Shown in pieces: positions 16,841 through 24,476 of a stretch of DNA of 37,136 bases. The translations under genes were made by a program, and so were the position numbers. The stretch is taken from positions 1 through 37,136 of the forward strand of contig CADACW010000036.1 in the NCBI GenBank assembly GCA_902786565.1, in the 5' to 3' direction. Under the pieces are notes generated by a model. That model was not told the origin of the DNA. It saw only the letters and a program-made list of their open reading frames with translations, and searched no databases. The stretch's first letter is position 1; the number at the start of each line of letters is the position of its first letter. The stretch is from an uncultured Prevotellaceae bacterium (lineage in GTDB: Bacteria; Bacteroidota; Bacteroidia; Bacteroidales; Bacteroidaceae).

Positions 16841-18061
16841 ATGGATAAAACTGAAATAAAAGCGAGCAGTCTTAGCTGGGCAGGAGGTATGGCCAAAAAC
16901 ATCACCTTCATTGTCACAAAAGACTGCCAGTTAGCTTGCAAGTATTGCTATCTTGTAGGCAAGAATGAAAAGGAGCGTATGTCATGGGATGTGGCGAAGA
17001 AGGCCATCGATTATATCCTTGACCACGAAGATGACATGCAAGAAGAAAGTGTGGTCTGGGACTTCATAGGTGGTGAACCATTCCTGGAGGTAGAATTGAT
17101 AGACAAGATATGCGATTACCTGAAGGTTGAAATGTTTAAACGTAACCATCACTGGTTTAACTCTTATCGATTCAGTTTTTCTACTAACGGTATCAATTAT
17201 GATAGCGATAAGGTTCAGGAGTTCATCAAAAAAAACAGAGACCACCTGAGCATAGGTATAACAATAGATGGTACAGAAGTCAAGCATGACTTAAACCGTA
17301 TATATAAGGTGACAGGCAAAGGCTCATACAAGAGTGTAGTACGAAATATTCCTTTATGGTTGGAGCAGTTCCCTTATGGCGGCACAAAGGTAACTATAAG
17401 CTCTCCAGATATTCCATATATTAAGGAAAGCGTTTTGCATCTTTATAGCCTCGGCATCAAGGAAGTCAACATCAATGTAGTGTTTGAGGATGTTTGGCAA
17501 GAAGGAGATGACAAGCTGTTTGAAGAACAATTGATGTTACTTGCAGACACTATTATAGTTGAAGAATATTACAAAGACTATGCGTGTTCCTTCTATTCAG
17601 AAAATATAGGCAAGCCTTTAGACCCTGTGCTTGAAAACACGAACTGGTGTGGAGCAGGAAGGATGCTTGCTGTAGATGCAAATGGCATCTTCTATCCTTG
17701 TACACGCTTTGCACAGTATTCACTTCGTGAAAAGAAAGCATGGGCAATCGGTAATATCAATGACGGTATAAACAAGAACAAACTGAGGCCATTCCTTGTA
17801 CTTGACCGACTGAGCCAATCTAAACAGGAGTGTGTCGATTGCGAAGTGGCAAGTGGGTGTGCTTGGTGTCAGGGAGAAAACTATGACGCGGCAGAAACCA
17901 ATACCATTTATCAGCGTAGTACGGCTATCTGCAAGATGCATAAAGCAAGAGTTCGTGCCAACAATTACTATTGGAATAAGCTTTATCGCAAATTAGAGTT
18001 GGATGGCCAACGCGAAGAGTACGAGAAAAACAAACGGGAGGTGAAACAAGAAATCTGTTAG
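16841..18061 (+). CDS. Radical SAM/SPASM peptide maturase, CXXX-repeat target family
   Basis: 406 residues from ATG 16841; a GTG at 16817 would overlap precursor 2. The radical SAM cluster motif is Cys29-X3-Cys33-X2-Cys36 (CQLACKYCY), followed by GGEPF. The C-terminal SPASM region has seven cysteines: Cys270, Cys287, Cys331, Cys334, Cys340, Cys343 and Cys364, with NTNWCGAG and FYPCTRF. SPASM enzymes carry auxiliary iron-sulfur clusters and modify ribosomal peptides, commonly making sulfur-to-carbon thioether or carbon-carbon links. The substrates are almost certainly the flanking Cys-repeat peptides. Which bond is made cannot be read from the sequence. Confidence 0.9.
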   Translation: MDKTEIKASSLSWAGGMAKNITFIVTKDCQLACKYCYLVGKNEKERMSWDVAKKAIDYILDHEDDMQEESVVWDFIGGEPFLEVELIDKICDYLKVEMFKRNHHWFNSYRFSFSTNGINYDSDKVQEFIKKNRDHLSIGITIDGTEVKHDLNRIYKVTGKGSYKSVVRNIPLWLEQFPYGGTKVTISSPDIPYIKESVLHLYSLGIKEVNINVVFEDVWQEGDDKLFEEQLMLLADTIIVEEYYKDYACSFYSENIGKPLDPVLENTNWCGAGRMLAVDANGIFYPCTRFAQYSLREKKAWAIGNINDGINKNKLRPFLVLDRLSQSKQECVDCEVASGCAWCQGENYDAAETNTIYQRSTAICKMHKARVRANNYYWNKLYRKLELDGQREEYEKNKREVKQEIC

Positions 18062-18065
18062 GACT

Positions 18066-19022
18066 ATGCTGCAATACCTTATTATACTATTAGACGATAC
18101 GAGTACATCGTACTGCCATTACGAAAACTCACAGACCGAGAATAAACTGATCCCTTTGGATGTTCTGAAAACAGGTATCCGTTTTGGAATGATGGAGAAC
18201 CTGATGATTCAGTTCGTATATCCAGACTATGAGTTACCCGAGGAGTATAAAGATGCTATAGAGAACATTGATCATTGCAAAATAGTTTCGGCATTGTGTG
18301 AAGATGATGCATTAGTCGAAGAAGCGGATGTTGTTGTCTTCCACGATTGGTCGGGCATAAGCTATGGTAAGACATATGCCGACAAAAGTTATGTTTTAAG
18401 GACAACAAAGACTGAGCTGCTCGAAAGGCATTTGTTTCTGAAAGAGTTTCTCTCCAAAGTTGCTCGTCTCAATATCGTTATAACTGACATTGAAACCTTT
18501 AATGATGACGATTTCGGGAAATACAAAATAGTTCTTAATGCCTTATCAGAGCATATAGAAAAATTGTATGTTGACGGCAAATCACCACAACTGAACCTGC
18601 TGACCGACCGTATGATGCTGAAGGAAATGAACAACTGTGGGGCTGGTGATACCAATATCACCCTGGCACCTAATGGGAAGTTCTATGTATGTCCGGCATT
18701 CTACTTGGAGAATGAAACAGGCAGTATAGGCGATTTAGAGCATGGACTCGACATAAAGAACAAGCAACTTTATCAACTTGACCACGCTCCTATTTGTAGT
18801 CATTGTGATGCATACCAATGTAAACGTTGTATTTGGTTGAATCGGAAAACAACGTTGGAAGTCAACACTCCAAGTCATGAACAGTGTGTATTTACCCACT
18901 TAGAACGTAATGCATCGCAAGACTTACTTACAAGTATTCGTAAACATGGGCTATTCTTGCCAGAAATGGAAATAAAAGAGATTGACTATCTGGATCCGTT
19001 TGACAAGAGAAATGACTGGTAA
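18066..19022 (+). CDS. CXXX-repeat peptide maturase, SPASM-like without the SAM-cluster motif
   Basis: 318 residues, starting four bases after the radical SAM gene. The C-terminal half matches a SPASM cluster domain cysteine for cysteine: Cys191 (NNCGAG), Cys209 (FYVCPAF), Cys244, Cys247, Cys252, Cys255 and Cys274. The N-terminal half lacks any Cys-X3-Cys-X2-Cys; its few cysteines are scattered. It therefore looks like a degenerate radical SAM homologue that keeps only the auxiliary-cluster part, and it corresponds to what is annotated in Bacteroidetes as CXXX repeat peptide maturase. Likely roles are substrate recognition, electron supply to the catalytic partner, or scaffolding of a heterodimer. 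Confidence 0.85.
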   Translation: MLQYLIILLDDTSTSYCHYENSQTENKLIPLDVLKTGIRFGMMENLMIQFVYPDYELPEEYKDAIENIDHCKIVSALCEDDALVEEADVVVFHDWSGISYGKTYADKSYVLRTTKTELLERHLFLKEFLSKVARLNIVITDIETFNDDDFGKYKIVLNALSEHIEKLYVDGKSPQLNLLTDRMMLKEMNNCGAGDTNITLAPNGKFYVCPAFYLENETGSIGDLEHGLDIKNKQLYQLDHAPICSHCDAYQCKRCIWLNRKTTLEVNTPSHEQCVFTHLERNASQDLLTSIRKHGLFLPEMEIKEIDYLDPFDKRNDW

Positions 19023-19023
19023 T

Positions 19024-19401
19024 ATGGAAGTAATCAGTAGAAGAGAACTGTTCAAAAAAGTTACAAAGGCTCTGCCTGTATTAGCAATGTGCGTTTCTCC
19101 TATGCTGGCAACATTTGCTTCCGAAATGAAAACAAGTGGCTGCAATAGCAATTGTGAAGGTCTCTGTAGCAAAGAGTGCCAATCTACTTGCAGGAGAATG
19201 TGTCATGACAAATGCACTTCATCATGTGCAGTAAGATGCGGACATACATGCGCATCTGATTGTACTTCCAGATGTGCAGCATCATGTGCAAACACTTGTA
19301 AGGAGACATGTGTGTCAACTTGCCTTGCAACATGTCAGGGTAGTGCAAAATATGAGAATCCAGACACGATAAAACATATAACAGATTTTCAAAGCGAATG
19401 A
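19024..19401 (+). CDS. CXXX-repeat precursor peptide 3 with Tat signal and C-terminal tail
   Basis: 125 residues from ATG 19024, one base after the maturase stop; an in-frame upstream start at 18982 lies inside that gene. The twin-arginine motif is very close to the start, Ser5-Arg6-Arg7-Glu-Leu-Phe-Lys11, then hydrophobic ALPVLAMCVSPMLATFA. Seventeen cysteines recur every fourth residue from Cys40 to Cys104. Unlike the other two precursors it ends in a 21-residue Cys-free tail (105-125) of mixed polar character. Placement after the two maturase genes suggests either a different product or expression at the level of the enzymes. Its stop overlaps the next start (ATGA). Confidence 0.87.
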   Translation: MEVISRRELFKKVTKALPVLAMCVSPMLATFASEMKTSGCNSNCEGLCSKECQSTCRRMCHDKCTSSCAVRCGHTCASDCTSRCAASCANTCKETCVSTCLATCQGSAKYENPDTIKHITDFQSE

Positions 19402-20147
19402 TATACATTATGATTAAGCGCGTATTGCTTCTGATATTATTATTGTTGCAGGTAAACATCATATTCTCCCAAGTAGGAAAACCATTCCCTAATGTTGAAT
19501 TATGGGCTATTAATGAAGAACATATTGGCAACAGTATTAAATCTGCTTCATTGTTGGAAAAAGGCAAACGAACGCTTGTCTGTTTCTTCACTACATGGTG
19601 TCCTCCTTCCATAGCGGAATTTGATTACTTATATGAAAAAGGTGTTCTTGATTCTTGTGCAGCACACAACATAAATGCAATTCTAATTACAGACAAAGAA
19701 CTTCCTTTCAAATTTGAGGGAAGAAAGCCTAAAGGCGATTGGCCAGATAGGCTGATAAGGGATTTTACTATATGTGTTGATAGAAGGTTCTCTTTACTGG
19801 AAGCCATAAAAGGTGGGAAATCATTTCCTTTTACGTGTATTGTTGAAGCGGACAGTTTAATATCCTATTGTTATGAAGGGTTTCATACCGAGAAAATTGA
19901 TTCTCTATTAAAGAGGTTGAAATCGTCTCATGTAGAAAAATGTAAAAACTGTAATGGTACAGGAATCAATCCTAAGGCGTGTCGGGTATGCAAGGGTACA
20001 GGACGTTGTATGTTATGCTATTACGACCCTGACTATTACCTCCATCATTGTAAATCTTGTGATAATTCAAGGATATGCAGTATCTGCCATGATTCAGAAT
20101 TTAAAAGGAAAGAATGTATAAAATGCTTTGGAACAGGTTATAAATAA
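19398..20147 (+). CDS. Secreted thioredoxin-fold protein (CPPS) fused to a DnaJ-type cysteine cluster
   Basis: 249 residues overlapping precursor 3 by ATGA. The N-terminus is a very hydrophobic signal segment (IKRVLLLILLLLQVNIIFS). Residues about 28-175 are TlpA/thioredoxin-like, with FFTTWCPPSIAEF: Cys68-Pro-Pro-Ser71, so the second, resolving cysteine is replaced by Ser. Residues 182-249 are packed with six CxxC pairs, three of them full CxxCxGxG repeats (CKNCNGTG, CRVCKGTG, CIKCFGTG) as in the DnaJ zinc-binding domain. Inference: an envelope chaperone or thiol isomerase that handles the Cys-rich product after export. The monothiol site suits mixed-disulfide capture rather than oxidation. 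Confidence 0.82.
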   Translation: MIYIMIKRVLLLILLLLQVNIIFSQVGKPFPNVELWAINEEHIGNSIKSASLLEKGKRTLVCFFTTWCPPSIAEFDYLYEKGVLDSCAAHNINAILITDKELPFKFEGRKPKGDWPDRLIRDFTICVDRRFSLLEAIKGGKSFPFTCIVEADSLISYCYEGFHTEKIDSLLKRLKSSHVEKCKNCNGTGINPKACRVCKGTGRCMLCYYDPDYYLHHCKSCDNSRICSICHDSEFKRKECIKCFGTGYK

Positions 20148-20153
20148 TCATTT

Positions 20154-20429
20154 ATGAACAAGAAACTTGTAGGGCTAGTGACACCCGAGGAGAAGAATGA
20201 GATTCTTACTCTTTTTGAACGTCGCAATGGTTTAAATGAACTGGCAAAGATTCTCACAGCAGACAATGCCGAGTTGTACGAGAAACTGGTGAAAGACTTA
20301 GGCGAAACAGGAACAAAGTTTCAAGACTGGTGGAATCGCATGGCAGAGAAATACCAATGGGAATCTGCGGAGGACGGAAACTGGGAAATCAACTTTGATA
20401 CGTGTGAAATCTATTTGGTGACCTCATAA
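20154..20429 (+). CDS. CXXX-repeat peptide modification system small protein
   Basis: 91 residues, acidic, mostly helical, ending [11 protein letters not shown], with no signal peptide. It resembles the small proteins annotated as CXXX repeat peptide modification system protein, which co-occur with these maturases in Bacteroidetes. No catalytic motif is visible. A cytoplasmic role in precursor binding or delivery is plausible by analogy with small leader-binding proteins of other RiPP systems, but it shows no clear RRE-type winged-helix signature by eye. It sits six bases after the thioredoxin-fold gene and five before tatA. Confidence 0.75.
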   Translation: MNKKLVGLVTPEEKNEILTLFERRNGLNELAKILTADNAELYEKLVKDLGETGTKFQDWWNRMAEKYQWESAEDGNWEINFDTCEIYLVTS

Positions 20430-20434
20430 GGCGT

Positions 20435-20692
20435 ATGACTACACAACTATTATTTATCGGAACAACCGAATTACTGCTAATCGGTGGTCTGGCCTTACTC
20501 CTTTTCGGAGGAAAGAAACTGCCCGAAATGATGAAGGGCTTGGGTCAGGGCGTACAGAGTTTCAAAAAAGGAATGAATGAACCATTGCCTGAAGAGCAGG
20601 AAGAGAATGGCGAAGAAGAACAAGAGACGGAAAGAGGAAAAGAGGCAGGTATCAGGAGACCAGATACAGGAGCAAGTACAACTTCAAAATGA
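20435..20692 (+). CDS. tatA: TatA/E family twin-arginine translocase subunit
   Basis: 85 residues. One N-terminal membrane segment ([15 protein letters not shown]) is followed by the invariant hinge [16 protein letters not shown], an amphipathic helix, and a charged tail rich in Glu. TatA oligomers form the variable-size path for folded substrates bearing twin-arginine signals. Three such substrates are encoded just upstream in the same operon, so this copy is probably dedicated to them. The acidic tail is encoded by DNA that is also open in the tatC frame. Confidence 0.9.
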   Translation: MTTQLLFIGTTELLLIGGLALLLFGGKKLPEMMKGLGQGVQSFKKGMNEPLPEEQEENGEEEQETERGKEAGIRRPDTGASTTSK

Positions 20693-21485
20693 AGAAGTTG
20701 CAGAGGATAGCAATCTGTTGACATTTGGCGGTCACTTAGAAGTGTTCCGCCAAATGCTGTTTCGCATTCTTGGCGTGGCAGGGTTGATGGCCGCCGTCAT
20801 TTTCTGCTTCAAAGATATCACTTGGGACATCTTGATGGCACCGAGTGAATGGGATTTCTGTACCTATCGCTGGCTTGAAACAGCCATGCGGGAAATCGGA
20901 ATTGATTTCCGTTTTGAAGAGTTTCACGTGGATATGATTGCCACCGACCTGTCGAGCCAGTTCATGACACATATAACAACGGCGGTCTATTTGGGACTAT
21001 TGGGCGCTTCACCTTATATATTATACGAGCTGTTCCGCTTCATTTCGCCCGCCCTCTATGAAAATGAACGTAAATATTCGGTGCAGGTGGCAGGCATCAT
21101 CTATGTGCTGTTCATGCTCGGCGTGCTGATGTCCTATTTCGTGCTGTTCCCCATCTCGTTCCGTTTCCTTGGCACTTATAGCGTGTCGGCAAAGGTGGTG
21201 AGCAACATCACGCTCGATTCGTATATCTCCACATTCGTCTCGCTGACGTTAGTGATGGGGGTGGTGTTCCAGTTACCCGTCATTGCCTTCTTCCTTGGCA
21301 AGTTGGGCATCGTCACTTCCGATATGCTAGCCCGCTATCGCAAGCATTCTTTCATCGTCATTATGCTGGTAGCCGCCATCATTACCCCGCCAGACTTGAT
21401 GACGCTGATTCTCGTCACTATCCCGCTCTATCTTCTCTACGAAGTCAGCATCCGCGTCGTCGGCTGGGTGGTGCCAAAAGAATGA
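20607..21485 (+). CDS. tatC: Twin-arginine translocase subunit TatC
   Basis: About 292 residues with six predicted membrane helices. Family marks are present: GGHLEVFRQ near the start, [17 protein letters not shown] in the first cytoplasmic loop, [11 protein letters not shown], and [16 protein letters not shown] near the end. TatC recognises the twin-arginine signal and recruits TatA. The start is uncertain: ATG 20607 gives a charged 37-residue extension overlapping tatA by 86 bases, ATG 20577 is longer, and TTG 20718 would place the start just before the conserved region with no overlap. It is the last gene of the operon. Confidence 0.88.
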   Translation: MAKKNKRRKEEKRQVSGDQIQEQVQLQNEEVAEDSNLLTFGGHLEVFRQMLFRILGVAGLMAAVIFCFKDITWDILMAPSEWDFCTYRWLETAMREIGIDFRFEEFHVDMIATDLSSQFMTHITTAVYLGLLGASPYILYELFRFISPALYENERKYSVQVAGIIYVLFMLGVLMSYFVLFPISFRFLGTYSVSAKVVSNITLDSYISTFVSLTLVMGVVFQLPVIAFFLGKLGIVTSDMLARYRKHSFIVIMLVAAIITPPDLMTLILVTIPLYLLYEVSIRVVGWVVPKE

Positions 21486-21532
21486 ATCGAAGTATTTCTT
21501 TCCTAAACACGTTAGGCCTTTCTTTGCATTTG

Positions 21533-21572
21533 CCTCCGCTTATCTTGCACTTTTCGCGAAGTAAGCTGGAGG
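21533..21572 (+). terminator. Imperfect hairpin after tatC
   Basis: CCTCCGCTTA at 21533-21542 pairs with 21562-21572 (TAAGC, a bulged T, GGAGG). There is no strong T-run after it; T-rich sequence precedes it near a small CCTAA/TTAGG stem at about 21502-21516. It may end the CXXX-repeat operon transcript, but the evidence is moderate. Nothing else is seen in 21486-21630. Confidence 0.35.
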
Positions 21573-21630
21573 TCAAAGGTTTGGCCGCACTATTGTACCA
21601 GAGACGAGTGTTGGGATACGAGGGCTGCTA

Positions 21631-21658
21631 ATTGTCAATTATCAATTGTCAATTATGC
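21631..21658. repeat. 7-bp-period repeat (ATTGTCA/ATTATCA type)
   Basis: Four consecutive 7-base units ATTGTCA, ATTATCA, ATTGTCA, ATTATGC lie next to the GH2 stop codon. This is one of at least seven tracts with the same period in the window. Confidence 0.75.
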
Positions 21659-21661
21659 TCT

Positions 21662-24292
21662 TTACTGTATGCCGAAGTCCTGCTGCTGGCGCTCCACCTC
21701 CTCCAGGCTGCGGCGGCGCTCTGCGTCGGTCATGGTGGCACGGGGCGCAGCGGGGGCCTGACGGTGGGCTGTGGCGACGGGGCGGCTCTCCTCGCTGTAG
21801 CACTGCCTGAACAGCGGGGGCACGCTCTCGATGACGAGGGTGTCGGCGACGGGGGCGTGGACTCCCTCGAAGGTGGGACGGGCTATGATACGGATTTTGC
21901 CAGCCCGATGTGTGCTGCGCACCAGGACGGGGGCACTGCCCCACTCCACTATCCGCGGATTGGCACCGATGGCGGCATCGCCGATGATGGTGCCCTCGCC
22001 CTCGACGCTGAAGGTGACGCTCTCTCGGGCCTGACGGCGCACGTGGCCCTCGTCGTCGGTCACCTCGGCCACCACCACTATGAAGTCGCTGCCGTCGGCC
22101 TCCAGGCGGCGCCCCATCTGGTCGGCATAGAGGCGCAGACGGGTGCTGCGACGTGAGGGCATCTTGGTCTCCGTGCACACCACACGGCCGCCGACGATGC
22201 CCTCGGCCACCAGCTTCACGTTTTGCCAGGCTCTGTTGGTGTAGCTCTGTTCACGGGCTTTCCAGAAGTCCCAAAAGCCCTTGAACACCACGGGCGCGTT
22301 GGGCACGCCCTCAGGATTGTGCACCACGGGCAGCGTGGCGCTCTTCCAGCCGTTGAGCGCAGTGAGCCGCACGCTGTCACAATTGGAGAAAACGGTCACA
22401 TCGGCGGGCGACGACTGGGTCAGCTCGTGGGCTATGAAAATTGAGGGTTGAGAGTTGAGGGTTGACAATTGTGAGCGGAACATTTCGTAGGCATATTTCT
22501 TCTGACGGAAGGCGTCGTAGATGCCGCCGAAGTAGGCGTCGGGATGATAGCCGCGCTGATGGTCGAAGGGATGCCACTGGCAGCCGCCTATGAACTGGCG
22601 CTGTCCGCGGAACATCATGCCATAGGTGTCGGCCAGCGAGAGGGCGGCGGCCAGCATGGCATGCTCGCCCCAGGCACGGGCTGCGCGGTTCAGGGCGTTG
22701 TGGGCATACCAGTCATCGACATACTCGCCCCACTCGCGGGTGAAGATGCACTTGTCTACATCGTCGTAGGTACCCTTGCCCACATTGTCGGCCCAGTCGT
22801 AGAGCACGTCGTAATGGCCCTTCACGCCCGCCGAGTTCAGGTCGGCAGCAGCCACAGGGCGTCCCGGCCAGGGAAATTCGTCGCGGGTAATCTGCAGGGC
22901 CTTCAGCGCGAAGTCTTCGGGATAGCGGGTCTCGTTGAGGATGGGCTCCCACATCAGCACACACGGATGGTTGCGGTCGCGGCGGATGATGTCGCGGGTG
23001 TTCTGGTGCACCATCTCGCCCCATTCAGGGGCCTTGTTCCAGTATTGCCATCCGGGGGTGGGCACGATGACGAAGATGCCCAGCTCGTCGCAGGCATCCA
23101 TGAACGAGGGGTCCTGCGGATAGTGAGCGGCACGCACTATGTCCATGCCCGCCTGCTTGAGCCGCAAGGCGTCGCGCCACTGCTGGCTGTTGGGCAGGGC
23201 ATTGCCCACGTAGGAAAAGTCCTGATGGCGGTTGCCTCCAATCAACTGATGGTAGGGCTTGCCGTTGAGCCAGAAGCCCTGCTTGCCCCGGAACTCGGCC
23301 TTGCGTATGCCGGCACGCACCATCCCCCCGTCTATACACCGCTTGCCCTCGTACAGGCGCAGTTCGATATGATAGAGGTAGGGATTTTCGGGCGACCACA
23401 GGTGGGGATTCTTCAGCGGGAAGCGGAACGCAAAACGGCTTTGGCCCAAAACGGTCTGGCCCTTCCGCAAGGTCTTCACCACCCTACCGTCGGCATCCAG
23501 CACCTTAGCCTCCAAAACCAGTCTCTCACCTCTCACCTCTTGCCTCTCACCTCTCAACCCAGAACTCTCGTCTCTACCCACCTCGACATCGACGAGCACA
23601 TCGGCATGCGACTCCGAAATGTTGTCATAGTGGACGAACACGCCACCGCCAGCCACCTGGCCACGCTCGATGGGGTCGGTGATATGGAGCGGCGAGAGGC
23701 CCAAGAGCCACACGTCGCGATACATGCCCCCATGGTAGGCAAAATCCAGCTGGGCCTGCTTCTTGCCCGGCGGATAGCTCTTGTCGTCGCTGTTGTCGGC
23801 TTTGAGGGCGATGACACACTTCTGGCCAGCCTGTACGCCCTGTGCCGAGAGGTCAATCGTGATGGGCAGATAGCCGCCAAGATGCTCCTTGACCAGCCGG
23901 CCGTTGACATAGACCCACTGCTTGCCCATGACGGCCTCGAAATGAAGGCGGATGAGCTTGCCCGACAAGTCGGCAGGCACATCGAAGTGTTTCCTGTACC
24001 AGCAAACGCCCTGATAGTTGCGACCGCCGCTGGCTTCGGCCGGTACCAGCTGCACCGTGTGGGGCGCACAGACCACCTGCCATTCGGAATCGTCGAAGCC
24101 GACGGCTTCGGCTCCGGGAGCGTCGCCCAGGCAGAAGCGCCACCCTTCGTTGAAGTTGTAGACCACTCGCCCGCTGTTCTCCAAAGGGAACAACCCTGCC
24201 ACAGAATACAACTGTGACAAGCCAGACAATGTACTGAGAAGGCAGAGACACAGGCATACCGCTGCCCGACGGAAGGAAATAAGACATTTCAT
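21662..24292 (-). CDS. Secreted glycoside hydrolase family 2 protein, beta-galactosidase-like
   Basis: 876 residues from ATG 24292; the signal peptide begins MKCLISFRRAAVCLCLCLLS. A jelly-roll sugar-binding domain (about 45-200), an immunoglobulin-like domain, and a TIM barrel (about 330-620) follow, then C-terminal beta domains. In the barrel, WEPILNE gives the acid/base candidate Glu454 and TREWGE gives nucleophile candidates Glu520/Glu523. Earlier barrel marks include GGNRHQDFSYVGNA and RAAHYPQDP. The likely site is the periplasm or outer surface, and the reaction removal of a terminal beta-linked sugar; the exact sugar is not readable. Two 7-bp-period repeat tracts fall inside the gene and encode low-complexity linkers. 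No polysaccharide-utilisation partner genes flank it. Confidence 0.87.
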   Translation of the reverse strand: MKCLISFRRAAVCLCLCLLSTLSGLSQLYSVAGLFPLENSGRVVYNFNEGWRFCLGDAPGAEAVGFDDSEWQVVCAPHTVQLVPAEASGGRNYQGVCWYRKHFDVPADLSGKLIRLHFEAVMGKQWVYVNGRLVKEHLGGYLPITIDLSAQGVQAGQKCVIALKADNSDDKSYPPGKKQAQLDFAYHGGMYRDVWLLGLSPLHITDPIERGQVAGGGVFVHYDNISESHADVLVDVEVGRDESSGLRGERQEVRGERLVLEAKVLDADGRVVKTLRKGQTVLGQSRFAFRFPLKNPHLWSPENPYLYHIELRLYEGKRCIDGGMVRAGIRKAEFRGKQGFWLNGKPYHQLIGGNRHQDFSYVGNALPNSQQWRDALRLKQAGMDIVRAAHYPQDPSFMDACDELGIFVIVPTPGWQYWNKAPEWGEMVHQNTRDIIRRDRNHPCVLMWEPILNETRYPEDFALKALQITRDEFPWPGRPVAAADLNSAGVKGHYDVLYDWADNVGKGTYDDVDKCIFTREWGEYVDDWYAHNALNRAARAWGEHAMLAAALSLADTYGMMFRGQRQFIGGCQWHPFDHQRGYHPDAYFGGIYDAFRQKKYAYEMFRSQLSTLNSQPSIFIAHELTQSSPADVTVFSNCDSVRLTALNGWKSATLPVVHNPEGVPNAPVVFKGFWDFWKAREQSYTNRAWQNVKLVAEGIVGGRVVCTETKMPSRRSTRLRLYADQMGRRLEADGSDFIVVVAEVTDDEGHVRRQARESVTFSVEGEGTIIGDAAIGANPRIVEWGSAPVLVRSTHRAGKIRIIARPTFEGVHAPVADTLVIESVPPLFRQCYSEESRPVATAHRQAPAAPRATMTDAERRRSLEEVERQQQDFGIQ
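22440..22474. repeat. 7-bp-period tract inside the GH2 gene
   Basis: Units ATTGAGG, GTTGAGA, GTTGAGG, GTTGACA, ATTGTGA (35 bp). On the coding strand they encode the segment SQLSTLNSQPSIF, which looks like a non-conserved linker between the barrel and the C-terminal domains. Confidence 0.75.
23523..23578. repeat. 7-bp-period tract inside the GH2 gene (CTCTCAC type)
   Basis: Eight units in register: CTCTCAC, CTCTCAC, CTCTTGC, CTCTCAC, CTCTCAA, CCCAGAA, CTCTCGT, CTCTACC. They encode the charged stretch GRDESSGLRGERQEVRGER between two beta-sandwich strands. Confidence 0.75.
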
Positions 24293-24297
24293 AGGTG

Positions 24298-24329
24298 CAA
24301 AGATACAAAAGTTTTCCGAAACGTCCAAA
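24298..24329 (-). promoter_or_regulatory. Promoter for the GH2 gene, close to the start codon
   Basis: The minus strand reads TATCTTTG at 24305-24298, with TTTG at 24329-24326, a 20-bp gap. The -7 box ends only five bases before the ATG at 24292, so the transcript would have almost no leader. Confidence 0.6.
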
Positions 24330-24367
24330 AATTGCAATTGATATTTGCCGTAACAAAAAAGTTTTCG

Positions 24368-24375
24368 TACCTTTG
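24368..24375 (+). promoter_or_regulatory. -7 box for rpiB-rel
   Basis: TACCTTTG matches TAnnTTTG and lies 100 bases before the RpiB start. The leader between them is largely made of 7-bp-period AT-rich repeats. Confidence 0.5.
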
Positions 24376-24385
24376 CACGGAACAA

Positions 24386-24476
24386 ATTAATAATAAATAA
24401 TAAAAATCATAATTCATAATCGCCGCAGGCGACAACTCTTTATTCTAAATTCTAAATTCATAATACATAATTGATA
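24386..24476. repeat. AT-rich 7-bp-period repeats in the rpiB leader
   Basis: A first block (24386-24420) ends in TCATAAT, TCATAAT. A second (24442-24476) has ATTCTAA, ATTCTAA, ATTCATA, ATACATA, ATTGATA and runs into the rpiB start codon. Between them is a small GC-rich hairpin, CGCC-GCAG-GGCG-like, near 24421-24431. Confidence 0.7.

Noticed and set aside
22544-24217. 557-codon plus-strand open frame
   Set aside because: It is antisense to the GH2 gene, which has a signal peptide, active-site glutamates and a promoter.
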